50,091 nucleotides of DNA from Candidatus Hydrogenedentota bacterium (GTDB taxonomy: Bacteria; Hydrogenedentota; Hydrogenedentia; Hydrogenedentales; SLHB01), in assembly GCA_019695095.1 (NCBI GenBank), contig JAIBAQ010000021.1:1-50091 (forward strand), in the 5' to 3' direction. This document shows positions 8,094 to 17,191 of this stretch, in pieces. A program made the position numbers and the translations under genes. Numbering within the stretch: the first letter of the stretch is position 1; every line of letters begins with the position of its first letter. Below the pieces are notes generated by a model. It saw nothing but the letters and a program-made list of their open reading frames with translations. It had not been told where the DNA came from and made no database searches.

Positions 8094-9353
8094 TTACTGC
8101 GCCTTGTCGGCTTCCGGTTTTACGATATGTACAGGGCACTCTTCGGGAAGGGCATAGCCGCCTTCCGTGGCTACCGTGTCTCCCGCCGAGATACCCGCTA
8201 CAATCTGGACAACTCCGGGGGCGTGGGCGCCGGTCTTGACCACAGTCTGGTAGGCCTTGTCATCACGGATGAGTGTGACCACGGATTCGCCATTGCGATC
8301 CGCCACCGCTGCGGTCGGAACAACAAGCGCATTGGGAATCTCCGGCAACGCAATACTCACACGACACGCAAGTCCGGGACGCAATGCGCCGTCCTTGTTA
8401 TCGATGCGAACAAGCGTCTCGACGTCGCCGGTGCTTTCATCGGCCACTTTCCCGACACGCGCCACGGCGCCTTTGTACTCCGAGCCGGACGTGCCATCAA
8501 GTGTGACCTTTGCCGTAGCGCCTTCCGTTACTTGCGCAAGACTGCTCGCCGGGACCCGAACGCGCGCATAGACAAACGATAGATCCACGACGGTGGCAAC
8601 TTTTGAAGTCATGTCGAGGGACATGCCTTGACGAACAAGCAACTGCGTGATGACCCCGTCTATGGGAGACGAAATGGTGCTGAGTTCAAGGTTCAACTTT
8701 TGCGCGGCCAGCTCACTCTCCGCGGATTGAAGCTGGGCCTTAGCTTGTTCAATGGCCTCGGGACGCGTCCCGGCCTCCGATACCTTCAAGCGTTGCGCGG
8801 CAGCCTGACTGGCAGCGTCGGCCTCATCGGCGGCGGACTTCGCCATCTCAAACTGAACGTCGGCAATTTCCCCGTGTTCGTGCAGGGGTTGAAGCGCTTT
8901 GAGTTTGGCGCGTTGGGCTTCGGCGGCAGCGAATGCATTTCGCGCATCTTGCCGCGCGGCTTCAATCTCGGCGCGCAACGGACCCTTCTGAAGCAAAGCA
9001 ACATTGGCCCTTGCTTCTTCGACGGCCGCGGCAGCCTTGCTCACGTTGGCTTCAACCATGCGCGAATCCAGCAATACTACGGGGTCGCCCGCTTTCACTG
9101 CTGCGCCTTCTTCAATGCAGACACGGCTGACAAATCCAGCTACTTGCGGACACAGTTCCACGGTGCGTTCGGGGGCAGCAATAAGGGCTCCCATGAGATC
9201 GAGCGACGGACGCAGAGTTGTGGTTTCCACGGTAGCTGCCGAGACTTCGACGGGTGCACGTTCCTCACCCTCGCCTTCGATCGCCGTGTTGCCACCGCAA
9301 CCCGCAGTCATCGCCGCCACGCATGCAATGCACACCAGAATCCATGTCTTCAC
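8094..9353 (-). CDS. RND efflux periplasmic adaptor (membrane fusion) lipoprotein
   Basis: 419 residues from a GTG at 9353 that overlaps the RND gene's stop (GTGA) and follows GAGGAA. A lipoprotein signal ends at TAGC with C19 as the lipidated residue. Next come a lipoyl/barrel-sandwich half (CPQVAGFVSRVCIEEGAAVKAGDPVVLLD), an alpha-helical hairpin rich in Ala, Gln and Glu (about residues 100-205), the second lipoyl half (ISSPIDGVITQLLVRQGM) and beta-barrel and membrane-proximal domains. This is the standard adaptor that joins an inner-membrane RND pump to a TolC-like outer-membrane channel; both partners are encoded just upstream. Confidence 0.93.
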   Translation of the reverse strand: MKTWILVCIACVAAMTAGCGGNTAIEGEGEERAPVEVSAATVETTTLRPSLDLMGALIAAPERTVELCPQVAGFVSRVCIEEGAAVKAGDPVVLLDSRMVEANVSKAAAAVEEARANVALLQKGPLRAEIEAARQDARNAFAAAEAQRAKLKALQPLHEHGEIADVQFEMAKSAADEADAASQAAAQRLKVSEAGTRPEAIEQAKAQLQSAESELAAQKLNLELSTISSPIDGVITQLLVRQGMSLDMTSKVATVVDLSFVYARVRVPASSLAQVTEGATAKVTLDGTSGSEYKGAVARVGKVADESTGDVETLVRIDNKDGALRPGLACRVSIALPEIPNALVVPTAAVADRNGESVVTLIRDDKAYQTVVKTGAHAPGVVQIVAGISAGDTVATEGGYALPEECPVHIVKPEADKAQ

Positions 9354-12300
9354 GTCGAATTCCTCGCGGTTCTGCTTGGATGAAGCGCCTTCATCAGTGC
9401 GTAATACACCGTTGGTGTAGCAATCAGCGACAGCACAAGCGAAACACACAAGGCGCCGATCACGCCGATCGCGAGAGGACGCAGCAGGTCCGCGCCTGCG
9501 CCAATTCCGTAAGCAAGCGGCAACAATCCGAGAAATGCCGTTAACGAAGTCATAAGAACGGGGCGCAGTCTCCTGCGCCCCGACTGCACCAGGGCCTCTT
9601 CCAGCGAGTATCCGCGGCGCTGCAACTGCTCGACGAAGTCGAGCATAAGGATGCCGTTCTTGGCGACAATGCCAAATCCGATGATGGCCCCGAGAAAGGA
9701 GACGATGTTCAACGATGTCCCCGTAACCCACAGAGCGCCGACGACACCGAGAAGAGCAAGGAGAGCCCCAATCACGATGGCGATGGGATGTGCGAACGTT
9801 CGGAATTCAAAGATGAGAACCGTGAGGACGAAGAAGATCGCCATGGCGAGTACTCGCGCGAGGTTAGCAAAGGACTCCTGTTGCTGCTGGTACAAACCGC
9901 CGTACTCAATGCTTACATCAGCGGGCAGATTGACATGCTCTTTAATTGCGCGCTGAATGGCCTTCATGCCGCTGCGCGTGTCGATGCCGGAGAACCGTGC
10001 CGAGACGGCAATCAATTGCCGCTGATCCTCGCGGTGCATTTCAAGCAGCCCAGGTTCATGTTCCAGGTCGGACACTTCGCCGAGTGTAACGCGCGGTCCA
10101 CTTGCACTGGTCAGCGGGACGTTCTGAATCTTTCGCTCGTTCTCGCGTTCCTTTTCATCCATGATCACGCGAATGCCCACGATCCGGTCGCCTTCCAGGA
10201 CGTACGATGCCTCTTTTCCGAGCAGCGCAGATTCGACTTCATCGCCAATCTGCGCCGCCGTCAAACCGCTGCGCAGAGCATCGGCTGTGTGGACACGAAA
10301 CGTCAGGGATGGTCCTGCAACGACGAGACCGTCATTCACGTCGACAACGCCGGGGATCTTCTCGATCTCTTCGGCGATCTGCGGCGCGACGGTCTTAAGA
10401 GACTCGACATTGGAACTAAAGATCTTAATCTCGACCGGTTCCGGAGACCAGGTCAAGTCACCGATCAGGTCCGCCAACACGCCGGGAAACTCGACTTCCA
10501 GCGCAGGTTCAGCAGCCTCCACCTCCTCGCGGACGGCGTCGACGACTTCATCGGTGTCGCGTTCCCGATCAGGTTTTAGTTTCACCAAGAAGTCGCCAAT
10601 GTTGGGCTCCGTCGCTGCGAGTCCCAATTGCGCCCCCGAGCGCCGCGAGTAGCTTTCAATCTCGGGCGTCTTTCGCAGGATGGCTTCGATATGCCGCATC
10701 ATGCGATCGGTCTCGGTGAGGCTTGTGCCCTCGGGACTGACATAGTCCAACACGAACGCGCCTTCGTCCATGTGAGGCAGAAAGTCACTGTCGAGCCGTT
10801 GGTAGAGCACGGTCCCGAGAAGAAGCACGAATGCCATGCACATGAGCGCCAACGCGGGATGGCGCAGAGAGACGCGTACCACGCGCTCGTAAAGACGAAT
10901 CAATCGCCGCAGTATGAATCCACCTTGCTCCAATTCGTCCTGCGTCTCTCCGGGATGCCGCCGCAATAGAGCAATACCGAGCGCGGGGGTCAAGGTGAGC
11001 GCAAGAAGAAGCGATATCAATAAAGAGGCGGCCATGGTAAAGGCGAGGGCACGGAAGAACACACCCGGCACGCCTTCGAGGAACGCCAGTGGAAGAAAGA
11101 CCACTACGGGAGTAATCGTGCTTCCCACCAGCGCATGGCCAACCTCTGAGAGCACCTCATGTATGGACTCGCGCAGGTCACGTCCCGCGCACATCTTTGT
11201 GTGCATCGCCTCAACCACGACAATGGCGTCGTCGATGATCAGGCCAATCGCCGCGGCGATTCCGCCGAGCGTCATCAGATTGAAGGTCATTCCCAAGGCG
11301 TACATGCACGTCAACGTCATCAGCAGGCACATGGGAATTGCCAGGATCGCTACAAATGTCGTTCTCGCGTTTCGCAGGAAGAGATACATCACAAGAACCG
11401 ACAGCAGCAGGCCAAAGCCGATACTTTCCCACACACTTCGGCTTCCTTCACGCACGAACAATGACTGGTCGTAGAAGAGCGCCAACTTCATGTCCGGCGG
11501 CAGGGTCTTGCGCAGAGCACGCAATTCATCGTGCAGCGCGGCCGCAATGCCTACCGTGTTCCCGTCGGGCTGGCTATAGACATTGAGGAGAACCGCGTCA
11601 ACGCCGTCCGCCGACACGATATTGTATTTGGGAGCCTCGCTACGCACGACCATCGCCACGTCGCCCACCAAGACCGGCGCGCCGTTGACCCATGCCACGG
11701 GGAGCTTCTCAACGTCCGCGGCTTTCGCGACGCGTCCATCGACCAGGGTGAGGTAGAGTTGGCGGTTCTCTTCGTGGAGTCCCGCGGATACGAATGTGTT
11801 GGTCTGAGTGATGGCGTCAGAAACCTGCGCCAGTGTCAGGTGATGCGCGTCGAGTTTGGCAGGATCAACCACAACGTGATACTCAGGCTTCTTACCGCCA
11901 ACAATGTTCACGCTGGCAACGTCATTGATACGGAGTAGCCTTGGCTTAATCTCGTATTCGGCCTTTTCCCACAGCTCGGTGATATTGCGTGTAGTACTCG
12001 TTAGGCTGAAACCCAGTATTGGAAACGAAGAGAACGTCAATCGATTCACGGTGTACTCTGCCGTGTCGGGTAAAGAGCTTCGAATTTGCGACAATTGGGC
12101 CAACACGTACAGTTCCGCCTGAATCATGTCTGTCTTCCAGTCGAAGAAGACATTGACCTCCGCGGAACCGCGTCCCGTTGCGGACCGGATGTTGACCGTT
12201 CCAGGGGCGTTTTTCATGGCCTCTTCGATGGGCCGCGTGATGGTTGCCATCATCTCGTCCGCGGGCATCACACCGTTGTCAACCAGAATTACGATGCGCG

Positions 12301-12472
12301 GGAAATCGGTCTGAGGAAAGACAGAAGCGGGCATACGGTACGCCGCATAGATACCGGCGACGCAAAGCGCAAGGGAAACAAACAGAATTGTGCTTCCATG
12401 TCGTACAACGTAGCTGCTTCGTCCGTTCTGAAGGGGCGTACTGGCGGCCGATGATGTTTGCTCAGTATTCAA
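9350..12472 (-). CDS. RND-family efflux permease (HAE1/AcrB-like)
   Basis: 1040 residues, the usual RND length. Features are a first membrane helix near residues 28-48, a large periplasmic loop starting FPQTDFPRIVI, a bundle of helices at ~340-500 including GGIAAAIGLIIDDAIVVVE with the two adjacent aspartates of the proton relay near residue 412, a second periplasmic loop, and a helix bundle at ~860-1020. The double Asp fits proton-driven drug or amphiphile pumps (HAE1) better than metal pumps (HME), which usually carry one Asp there. The gene starts 13 bp after the TolC-like gene and ends overlapping the adaptor start, so the three are one operon. Confidence 0.93.
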   Translation of the reverse strand: MNTEQTSSAASTPLQNGRSSYVVRHGSTILFVSLALCVAGIYAAYRMPASVFPQTDFPRIVILVDNGVMPADEMMATITRPIEEAMKNAPGTVNIRSATGRGSAEVNVFFDWKTDMIQAELYVLAQLSQIRSSLPDTAEYTVNRLTFSSFPILGFSLTSTTRNITELWEKAEYEIKPRLLRINDVASVNIVGGKKPEYHVVVDPAKLDAHHLTLAQVSDAITQTNTFVSAGLHEENRQLYLTLVDGRVAKAADVEKLPVAWVNGAPVLVGDVAMVVRSEAPKYNIVSADGVDAVLLNVYSQPDGNTVGIAAALHDELRALRKTLPPDMKLALFYDQSLFVREGSRSVWESIGFGLLLSVLVMYLFLRNARTTFVAILAIPMCLLMTLTCMYALGMTFNLMTLGGIAAAIGLIIDDAIVVVEAMHTKMCAGRDLRESIHEVLSEVGHALVGSTITPVVVFLPLAFLEGVPGVFFRALAFTMAASLLISLLLALTLTPALGIALLRRHPGETQDELEQGGFILRRLIRLYERVVRVSLRHPALALMCMAFVLLLGTVLYQRLDSDFLPHMDEGAFVLDYVSPEGTSLTETDRMMRHIEAILRKTPEIESYSRRSGAQLGLAATEPNIGDFLVKLKPDRERDTDEVVDAVREEVEAAEPALEVEFPGVLADLIGDLTWSPEPVEIKIFSSNVESLKTVAPQIAEEIEKIPGVVDVNDGLVVAGPSLTFRVHTADALRSGLTAAQIGDEVESALLGKEASYVLEGDRIVGIRVIMDEKERENERKIQNVPLTSASGPRVTLGEVSDLEHEPGLLEMHREDQRQLIAVSARFSGIDTRSGMKAIQRAIKEHVNLPADVSIEYGGLYQQQQESFANLARVLAMAIFFVLTVLIFEFRTFAHPIAIVIGALLALLGVVGALWVTGTSLNIVSFLGAIIGFGIVAKNGILMLDFVEQLQRRGYSLEEALVQSGRRRLRPVLMTSLTAFLGLLPLAYGIGAGADLLRPLAIGVIGALCVSLVLSLIATPTVYYALMKALHPSRTARNST

Positions 12473-12485
12473 CGAAGTACTGCCT

Positions 12486-14066
12486 CTACTTCACCGGCGC
12501 CGGCGAATTAGCTGCAGCGTCTTCGAGCGCGCCACCCACTGCCTTCTCAAGATCGGCAAGCGCGGAGGCGTAGTCGGCAGCAAACCGCGCACCGGCTTCT
12601 TTGTGGTCGTTGAGCGTTTGCTGCGCCACGAGCAAGGTCAGGATATTCTCCTCACCGGCCTCATACGCCCGCTGGGCTGTCGCGATGTTCTGCTCCGCGA
12701 GAGGGATTGCGTCGCGGCCGGACAGTTCGAGCAGACTCTTAGCCGCTTGCAGCCGGGCCACGGACTCACGAACGTCTTGCATGACGCCAAGCGCCATTTC
12801 TTCGTAGTCTTTTTGCTTCTGCGCGTACTTGAAGCGGGCTTTGGCGATTTGCGCCTTGTTCTGATCCCAGATCGGAAGCGTAACTTGAAGGCTGGGGCCT
12901 AGAATCATGTCGATGGTTTGGCGCTTCTCCAATTTTCGGCCACGCCAATTGTCGAGCTCCTGCAACGCCAGGTCCTTGGCATTCTGCCTGCCCGCCTGAG
13001 CTTGGCCGCGGCCAACCTGGGCCAACTGCGTGATGGCCTCATTGATACTTTGGCTTGCCGTAACGCCGCTGAGATCGGGTTTCTGCGGTACCGGAGGCAG
13101 TGGTTTCAGACTTCGGGGCGCGCGTGCCTCGGGGCGTTCTCCCTCAATCCCGAGAACAAGGCTCGAGAGTATAGAGCGGCGCTGATGCTTTATTTCGGCT
13201 TCCGCGGCGTCCAAATCAAGGGCGGCCATCCGGACATCCAGTCGCGTGTCCAGAGCACGCTTTACCAGAGCCGCCTCATCGGGACAGTCCGCTGTCACAC
13301 GCGGGAGCGGGTCTGTTAGTCGAACACCAGCCTGCTCGAATGACAACCCCAGCAGCCGTTCAAATCCCGCTCGCGCGACATCTCGATCTCGTCGCGTGGA
13401 TTCCAATCGCATTTGACCTTCGAGAACACTGGAGGCGACAAGGTTCACGTCGAGGATGGTGGCCTCGCCCGCTTCAAACCGGTTTCTAGCGAGTTGCTGT
13501 GCATGCTTGAGTAAATCGAGGTTTCCGGCCAATACGCGTTCTGCCTCTTCTTGCGAACACACGTCGAAGTACGCGCGCCGGACTCTCGCGGTGAGGTCTA
13601 CAGCCGCATTCACGACGTGAAAGACTGTTTGCTCCAGTTGGTCTTTCGCGATGCGCTTGCGGACAGGTATCTGCCACAAGTCGGCGATTTCCTGAGCGAA
13701 GCCCACGCTGAGGTTGCTGCGTCCACCGCCTTCGGGAAAGCGGGCGCTCAGGGAAAGGGATGGATTTGACAGCAATGCCGATTGCGCCACATCCGCCCGC
13801 GATACGCCGATCTCTTGAAAGATCGACTGAAATGCGCGGTTGTTGAGCAGAGCCACGCGAATGGCCTCTTCCTGCGTCAACCCGCCGTCAAGCAAGGCGG
13901 CGACGCGTTGCTGAACGTCAGACTCAATCGTGGGGCTATACACAACGTTTGAGCCCGTACGCTGCTGGATGAGTTCGCCGGCCCTCGTATAGTCCTTCTC
14001 CGGCTTCACAGTGCCGCATCCCGCGAAAGCAAGGATGAGAATAGGTAAGGCTATTCTTCTTCCCAT
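12486..14066 (-). CDS. TolC/OprM-family outer-membrane efflux lipoprotein
   Basis: 526 residues from the ATG at 14066. The first 17 residues form a lipoprotein signal ending in AFAGC (C17). The rest is the duplicated helical-coil and beta-strand pattern of TolC proteins: FQSIFQEIGVSRADVAQSAL, NPSLSLSARFPEGG and ARNRFEAGEATILDV in the first half, and GPSLQVTLPIWDQNKAQIAKA and AQRAYEAGEENILTLLVAQQTL in the second. The start is uncertain: an ATG at 14099 is in frame 11 codons earlier, and neither has a strong ribosome site; a still earlier ATG at 14153 would overlap the methyltransferase gene. It forms the exit duct for the RND pump. Confidence 0.9.
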   Translation of the reverse strand: MGRRIALPILILAFAGCGTVKPEKDYTRAGELIQQRTGSNVVYSPTIESDVQQRVAALLDGGLTQEEAIRVALLNNRAFQSIFQEIGVSRADVAQSALLSNPSLSLSARFPEGGGRSNLSVGFAQEIADLWQIPVRKRIAKDQLEQTVFHVVNAAVDLTARVRRAYFDVCSQEEAERVLAGNLDLLKHAQQLARNRFEAGEATILDVNLVASSVLEGQMRLESTRRDRDVARAGFERLLGLSFEQAGVRLTDPLPRVTADCPDEAALVKRALDTRLDVRMAALDLDAAEAEIKHQRRSILSSLVLGIEGERPEARAPRSLKPLPPVPQKPDLSGVTASQSINEAITQLAQVGRGQAQAGRQNAKDLALQELDNWRGRKLEKRQTIDMILGPSLQVTLPIWDQNKAQIAKARFKYAQKQKDYEEMALGVMQDVRESVARLQAAKSLLELSGRDAIPLAEQNIATAQRAYEAGEENILTLLVAQQTLNDHKEAGARFAADYASALADLEKAVGGALEDAAANSPAPVK

Positions 14067-14127
14067 CGTCACTGAGTTTTTGCTCCCAGCCTGGCTCATG
14101 TCTTGGCAGCTCACGATCGACACCGCC

Positions 14128-14685
14128 CTACCCGAAGAACTCCTTTGCGACAAGTGGAATCACGAGAAGCAGGCAGTGCGCTTCGGCCACAAGGCTGGGC
14201 AATAGGAATCGCCGCGCCATCTCGGGGCGGAGGCCTCTGCTGCCGAAGCGGGGCACCCAACGAGAAGTTGTTTGAAGATAGGAAACGTACGGCGCCCCGT
14301 ATTTCTCGGTGAGGTGCGCTTCTTCTCTCCGCACCACGAACCGGTACACAAGCACGCACCAGGCGAGCATCAGCGGCAGAAACCAAATCAATTCGGAAAC
14401 CACCGTCAGACCGAGCAGCATCGTCGTGTTCGCAATGTAGATCGGATTGCGCACAAGAGAATAGGGACCGGTGGTTGTAAGTGTTTTGTGAATACGTAAC
14501 CGGTAGTGAAGATGTACTTGCGCCCACACCCGAATGGCAACGCCAATAAAGAAGACCGTAAGCCCTATCGGCCAGATCACGGCATCGTGCTCGGTCTCCC
14601 CGGCAAATACAAGCAAGCAGAATAGGTAGGGTGGCGCCATCAACACCCCGCGAAAACGATAAGCGCGTTCAAGCCAAACGTTCAT
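14128..14685 (-). CDS. Isoprenylcysteine carboxyl methyltransferase (ICMT)/PEMT-family membrane methyltransferase
   Basis: 185 residues with four to five hydrophobic helices. The conserved C-terminal half has TGPYSLVRNPIYIAN, then REEAHLTEKYGAPYVSYLQTTSRWVPR, the S-adenosylmethionine-binding pattern shared by ICMT-like, phospholipid N-methyltransferase and NnrU-type proteins. In bacteria the substrate is usually unknown. The gene is first in the efflux operon and lies 61 bp before the TolC-like start. Its product may modify an envelope lipid or protein relevant to the pump, but nothing in the sequence fixes the substrate. Confidence 0.85.
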   Translation of the reverse strand: MNVWLERAYRFRGVLMAPPYLFCLLVFAGETEHDAVIWPIGLTVFFIGVAIRVWAQVHLHYRLRIHKTLTTTGPYSLVRNPIYIANTTMLLGLTVVSELIWFLPLMLAWCVLVYRFVVRREEAHLTEKYGAPYVSYLQTTSRWVPRFGSRGLRPEMARRFLLPSLVAEAHCLLLVIPLVAKEFFG

Positions 14686-14782
14686 ATGTAAAGCTACCTC
14701 TTTCGATGCCGCGTGGACACACCTGCCCGCGGCGTACCTCCATGAAGTGTAGAAGACAGGCGCTTACCGGATGCTTGCCGAA

Positions 14783-14878
14783 ACATTACCGTTTGGCAAT
14801 CTTGAGGAAAGCTGCAAACTCCTGTCGCTCCTTGAATTACGCTTATCCCGCATAGCGAAGATTGCCAAATGGTCATGT
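14783..14878. repeat. 21-bp imperfect inverted repeat around a 54-bp centre in a divergent intergenic region
   Basis: The left arm 14783-14803 (ACATTACCGTTTGGCAATCTT is the full 21-base arm; its core TTTGGCAATCTT is exact) and the right arm 14858-14878 pair at 19 of 21 positions. The element lies between the divergent efflux operon (start 14685, minus) and the outer-membrane-protein gene (start 14989, plus). It could be a looped operator pair, a structured leader RNA or the ends of a small insertion; the sequence alone does not decide. A separate short dyad, AACGG-ATC-CCGTT, lies at 14938-14950. No gene is seen in 14686-14988. Confidence 0.7.
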
Positions 14879-14988
14879 ACAGGTAATCTCCGGGTTAACT
14901 CGTGCTTGTTATGCTGAATGGCGTGTCCAATGATCAGAACGGATCCCGTTACAGATATACATAGCCAAAACACGGAGCGTTGATACCT

Positions 14989-15768
14989 ATGAGCCGAAAT
15001 CGATCTTTCCAGGATTCGATCGCGCCTTTAGTTGTAGGCACCATTCTCGCCCTAGCACCGTTCTTGTTCAGTGCGCCCGCCCATGCCGTTGATCCGACTT
15101 CGCTGGAGCCGGCAGAAGCGTTCACGCCTCGGACTCTTGAACTCGAACTGGAGACCGCGTACGAAAAATACGAGGATGCCGAGTTGGAGCTTGAAGCGAC
15201 TGTCGGCTATGCGTTCAGTGAGAGGTGGAAATTGGAGGCGGCGCTGCCTGTCGAGTACGAAGAAGGAGACGGAACCGAGGTTGGCGATGCTTCACTGAAA
15301 CTCATCCACACGTTTAACCCGGATACAGAGAAGTGGCCGCTCCTAGGCCTCTCGCTTAAGCTGGCCTTTCCAACTGGCGATCACGGTGATGAGGATCACG
15401 GAGGCATCGATACCGAATTGATGTTTTATGCGATGCAATCGCTTGGCGGTCCCGACAGCAAGCATCAATTGCATCTGAACCTGGGCGGCACATTCGTGGG
15501 TGGCGCGTCCGATGAAGAGCGCGACTTCAGGTACTCGGCCCTGCTCGGATACTCCTATGCGCTCAATGAGCGAACGACGTTAGTCGCTGACTTCATACGC
15601 GAAGAGCTCGAAGAGAATGGCGAAGACTCGAATATGCTTGAGGTCGGAGTGAAGCGTCAGGTGAACGATTCCGTGGAAGTCGCGGCGGGAGCGGGGATTG
15701 GCCTTGGCGAGGATTCTCCGGATTTCATGGTGAAGGCGGGCATCGGTTTCAAGACCGGTCAGAAGTAA
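14989..15768 (+). CDS. Outer-membrane beta-barrel-like protein (transporter/MetA-like)
   Basis: 259 residues from the ATG at 14989 (GGAG lies 12 bases upstream; a TTG three codons earlier is in frame). The signal peptide is about residues 1-34, ending at APAHA. The mature part is rich in alternating hydrophobic strands separated by acidic turns: LELELETAYEKYEDAELELE, KWPLLGLSLKLAFPTG, HQLHLNLGGTFVGG, DFRYSALLGYSYALNERT, and a final strand MVKAGIGFKTGQ. This is the pattern of small barrel proteins annotated as transporter or phenol MetA-like. It may be an outer-membrane partner of the neighbouring efflux and two-component genes; the function is unproven. Confidence 0.7.
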   Translation: MSRNRSFQDSIAPLVVGTILALAPFLFSAPAHAVDPTSLEPAEAFTPRTLELELETAYEKYEDAELELEATVGYAFSERWKLEAALPVEYEEGDGTEVGDASLKLIHTFNPDTEKWPLLGLSLKLAFPTGDHGDEDHGGIDTELMFYAMQSLGGPDSKHQLHLNLGGTFVGGASDEERDFRYSALLGYSYALNERTTLVADFIREELEENGEDSNMLEVGVKRQVNDSVEVAAGAGIGLGEDSPDFMVKAGIGFKTGQK

Positions 15769-15784
15769 CTCCAAGCGACGAATC

Positions 15785-17191
15785 TCAGGCCGTTGCTTTC
15801 GGCAATGCGATCGTGAAAGTGCTGCCCTTCCCGAGCATGCTGGTTACAGAAATGGTGCCACGATGTGCTTTCACGATCGCCTCTGCAAGGCTTAGTCCTA
15901 GTCCATTACCCGGTTGTGACCGGCTTTCGTCGGCGCGGTAAAAGCGCGAGAAGATCCCGGGCACATGTTTTTCGGCGATGCCGACGCCGGTATCGGTCAC
16001 GGTGACGCGGACCTCAAGGGCGCTTTCCGAAGTCTCTACGCTCACTTCGCCACCAGCTTCCGTGTACTTGACGGCATTGTCGATGAGTTGCGCTACAGCG
16101 CGCCGTAGGCGATGAGGGTCGCCCCGAAACAGGGCATCGCCGTTTGATCGCACGTTAAGCCGTATCCCCTTGTCTTCCGCCGCAGGCGCAAACAGATCGG
16201 CGACGTCGTGAGCCAGGTGCGCCATGTTGAATTCCGACGTGGTGAGACGCGCCAGTCCCGCTTCCGTTTCCGAAATCTCAAGCATCGTATTGATCAGCGT
16301 CAACAAGGCGTCGCAGTCCTCAACAATGCTCCCCAATACGGAACCCTGGGCCGAGGTATGATCCGTTTCGTCAAGGGCGACTTCCGCGGTGCCACGGATT
16401 CTCGTGATGGGTCCGCGCAGATCGTGCGCGATATCGTCGGATACTTCTTTCAGGTTCTTGATGAGCCGCTCGTTGTGCTCGATCATCCGATTGAAAGCCG
16501 TTGCCAGGTCGGCGATTTCGTCTTCGTAGCCGGATACCTGCACGCGCTGACTCAAGTTACCCAATTCGATGCTTGTAGCGGCATAGGTGACTTGCTCCAC
16601 GCGGCGAAGCGCGCGCCGCAGCATATACCAGGCTCCGGCCGCGGAGAAGGGCACGATAACGATTATTCCCCCGAGAAAGACCCAGCGGAACGTGTTCATG
16701 ATGGCATCGTTCGCTTCGGTGGATACGCCCATTTGGAAAATGATGTCGCCGTTGAGGGGCGCGGTCATAACGCGCGTTTGAGGGCCGGTCGCTGTTGTGG
16801 TCAACGTCTCGAACGCGGGTTCGTTTTTCGCCGGCACGCGAATCTGAGAACCAGTGGACTCGAACTCGGGCCACGCGTGCATGCTGGTTGTACCAACGAC
16901 AGATCCTTGCATATCAAGCAAGCGAAAGAACAGTCGGTCAGTACCCTCTGACATGGCTTCACCATTCAGCACGTCCGTGAGCACGGAAATGCCTCGCGAT
17001 TCGAGCAGGGCCGAGTATTCTCCGATTTCATTGATCATTGACTGATCGAGGCGGCTGTCGAGGCTGGCGCGCAATACGTAATAACCGATTGCCAGGACTG
17101 AGGCAAAAGACATCGCGAAGACAACCGCAAACCAGCACGCCATTCTGAAGGCAAGGCTTTTCGTGGCGCGTCTATTGGGACCGAAGAACAT
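15785..17191 (-). CDS. Membrane sensor histidine kinase
   Basis: 468 residues. A helix near residues 15-35, a periplasmic sensor of about 140 residues and a second helix near 175-195 are followed by a HAMP linker. The HisKA phosphoacceptor is H256 in SDDIAHDLRGPI. The catalytic domain has DNAVKYTEAGG (N box), DTGVGIAEKHVPGIFSRFYRAD (G1/F boxes) and GNGLGLSLAEAIV (G2). The architecture is that of EnvZ/CusS-like kinases. It overlaps the 3' end of the response-regulator gene by 20 bp and converges with the outer-membrane-protein gene. The signal is unknown; proximity to the RND operon suggests an envelope or efflux stimulus. Confidence 0.93.
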   Translation of the reverse strand: MFFGPNRRATKSLAFRMACWFAVVFAMSFASVLAIGYYVLRASLDSRLDQSMINEIGEYSALLESRGISVLTDVLNGEAMSEGTDRLFFRLLDMQGSVVGTTSMHAWPEFESTGSQIRVPAKNEPAFETLTTTATGPQTRVMTAPLNGDIIFQMGVSTEANDAIMNTFRWVFLGGIIVIVPFSAAGAWYMLRRALRRVEQVTYAATSIELGNLSQRVQVSGYEDEIADLATAFNRMIEHNERLIKNLKEVSDDIAHDLRGPITRIRGTAEVALDETDHTSAQGSVLGSIVEDCDALLTLINTMLEISETEAGLARLTTSEFNMAHLAHDVADLFAPAAEDKGIRLNVRSNGDALFRGDPHRLRRAVAQLIDNAVKYTEAGGEVSVETSESALEVRVTVTDTGVGIAEKHVPGIFSRFYRADESRSQPGNGLGLSLAEAIVKAHRGTISVTSMLGKGSTFTIALPKATA

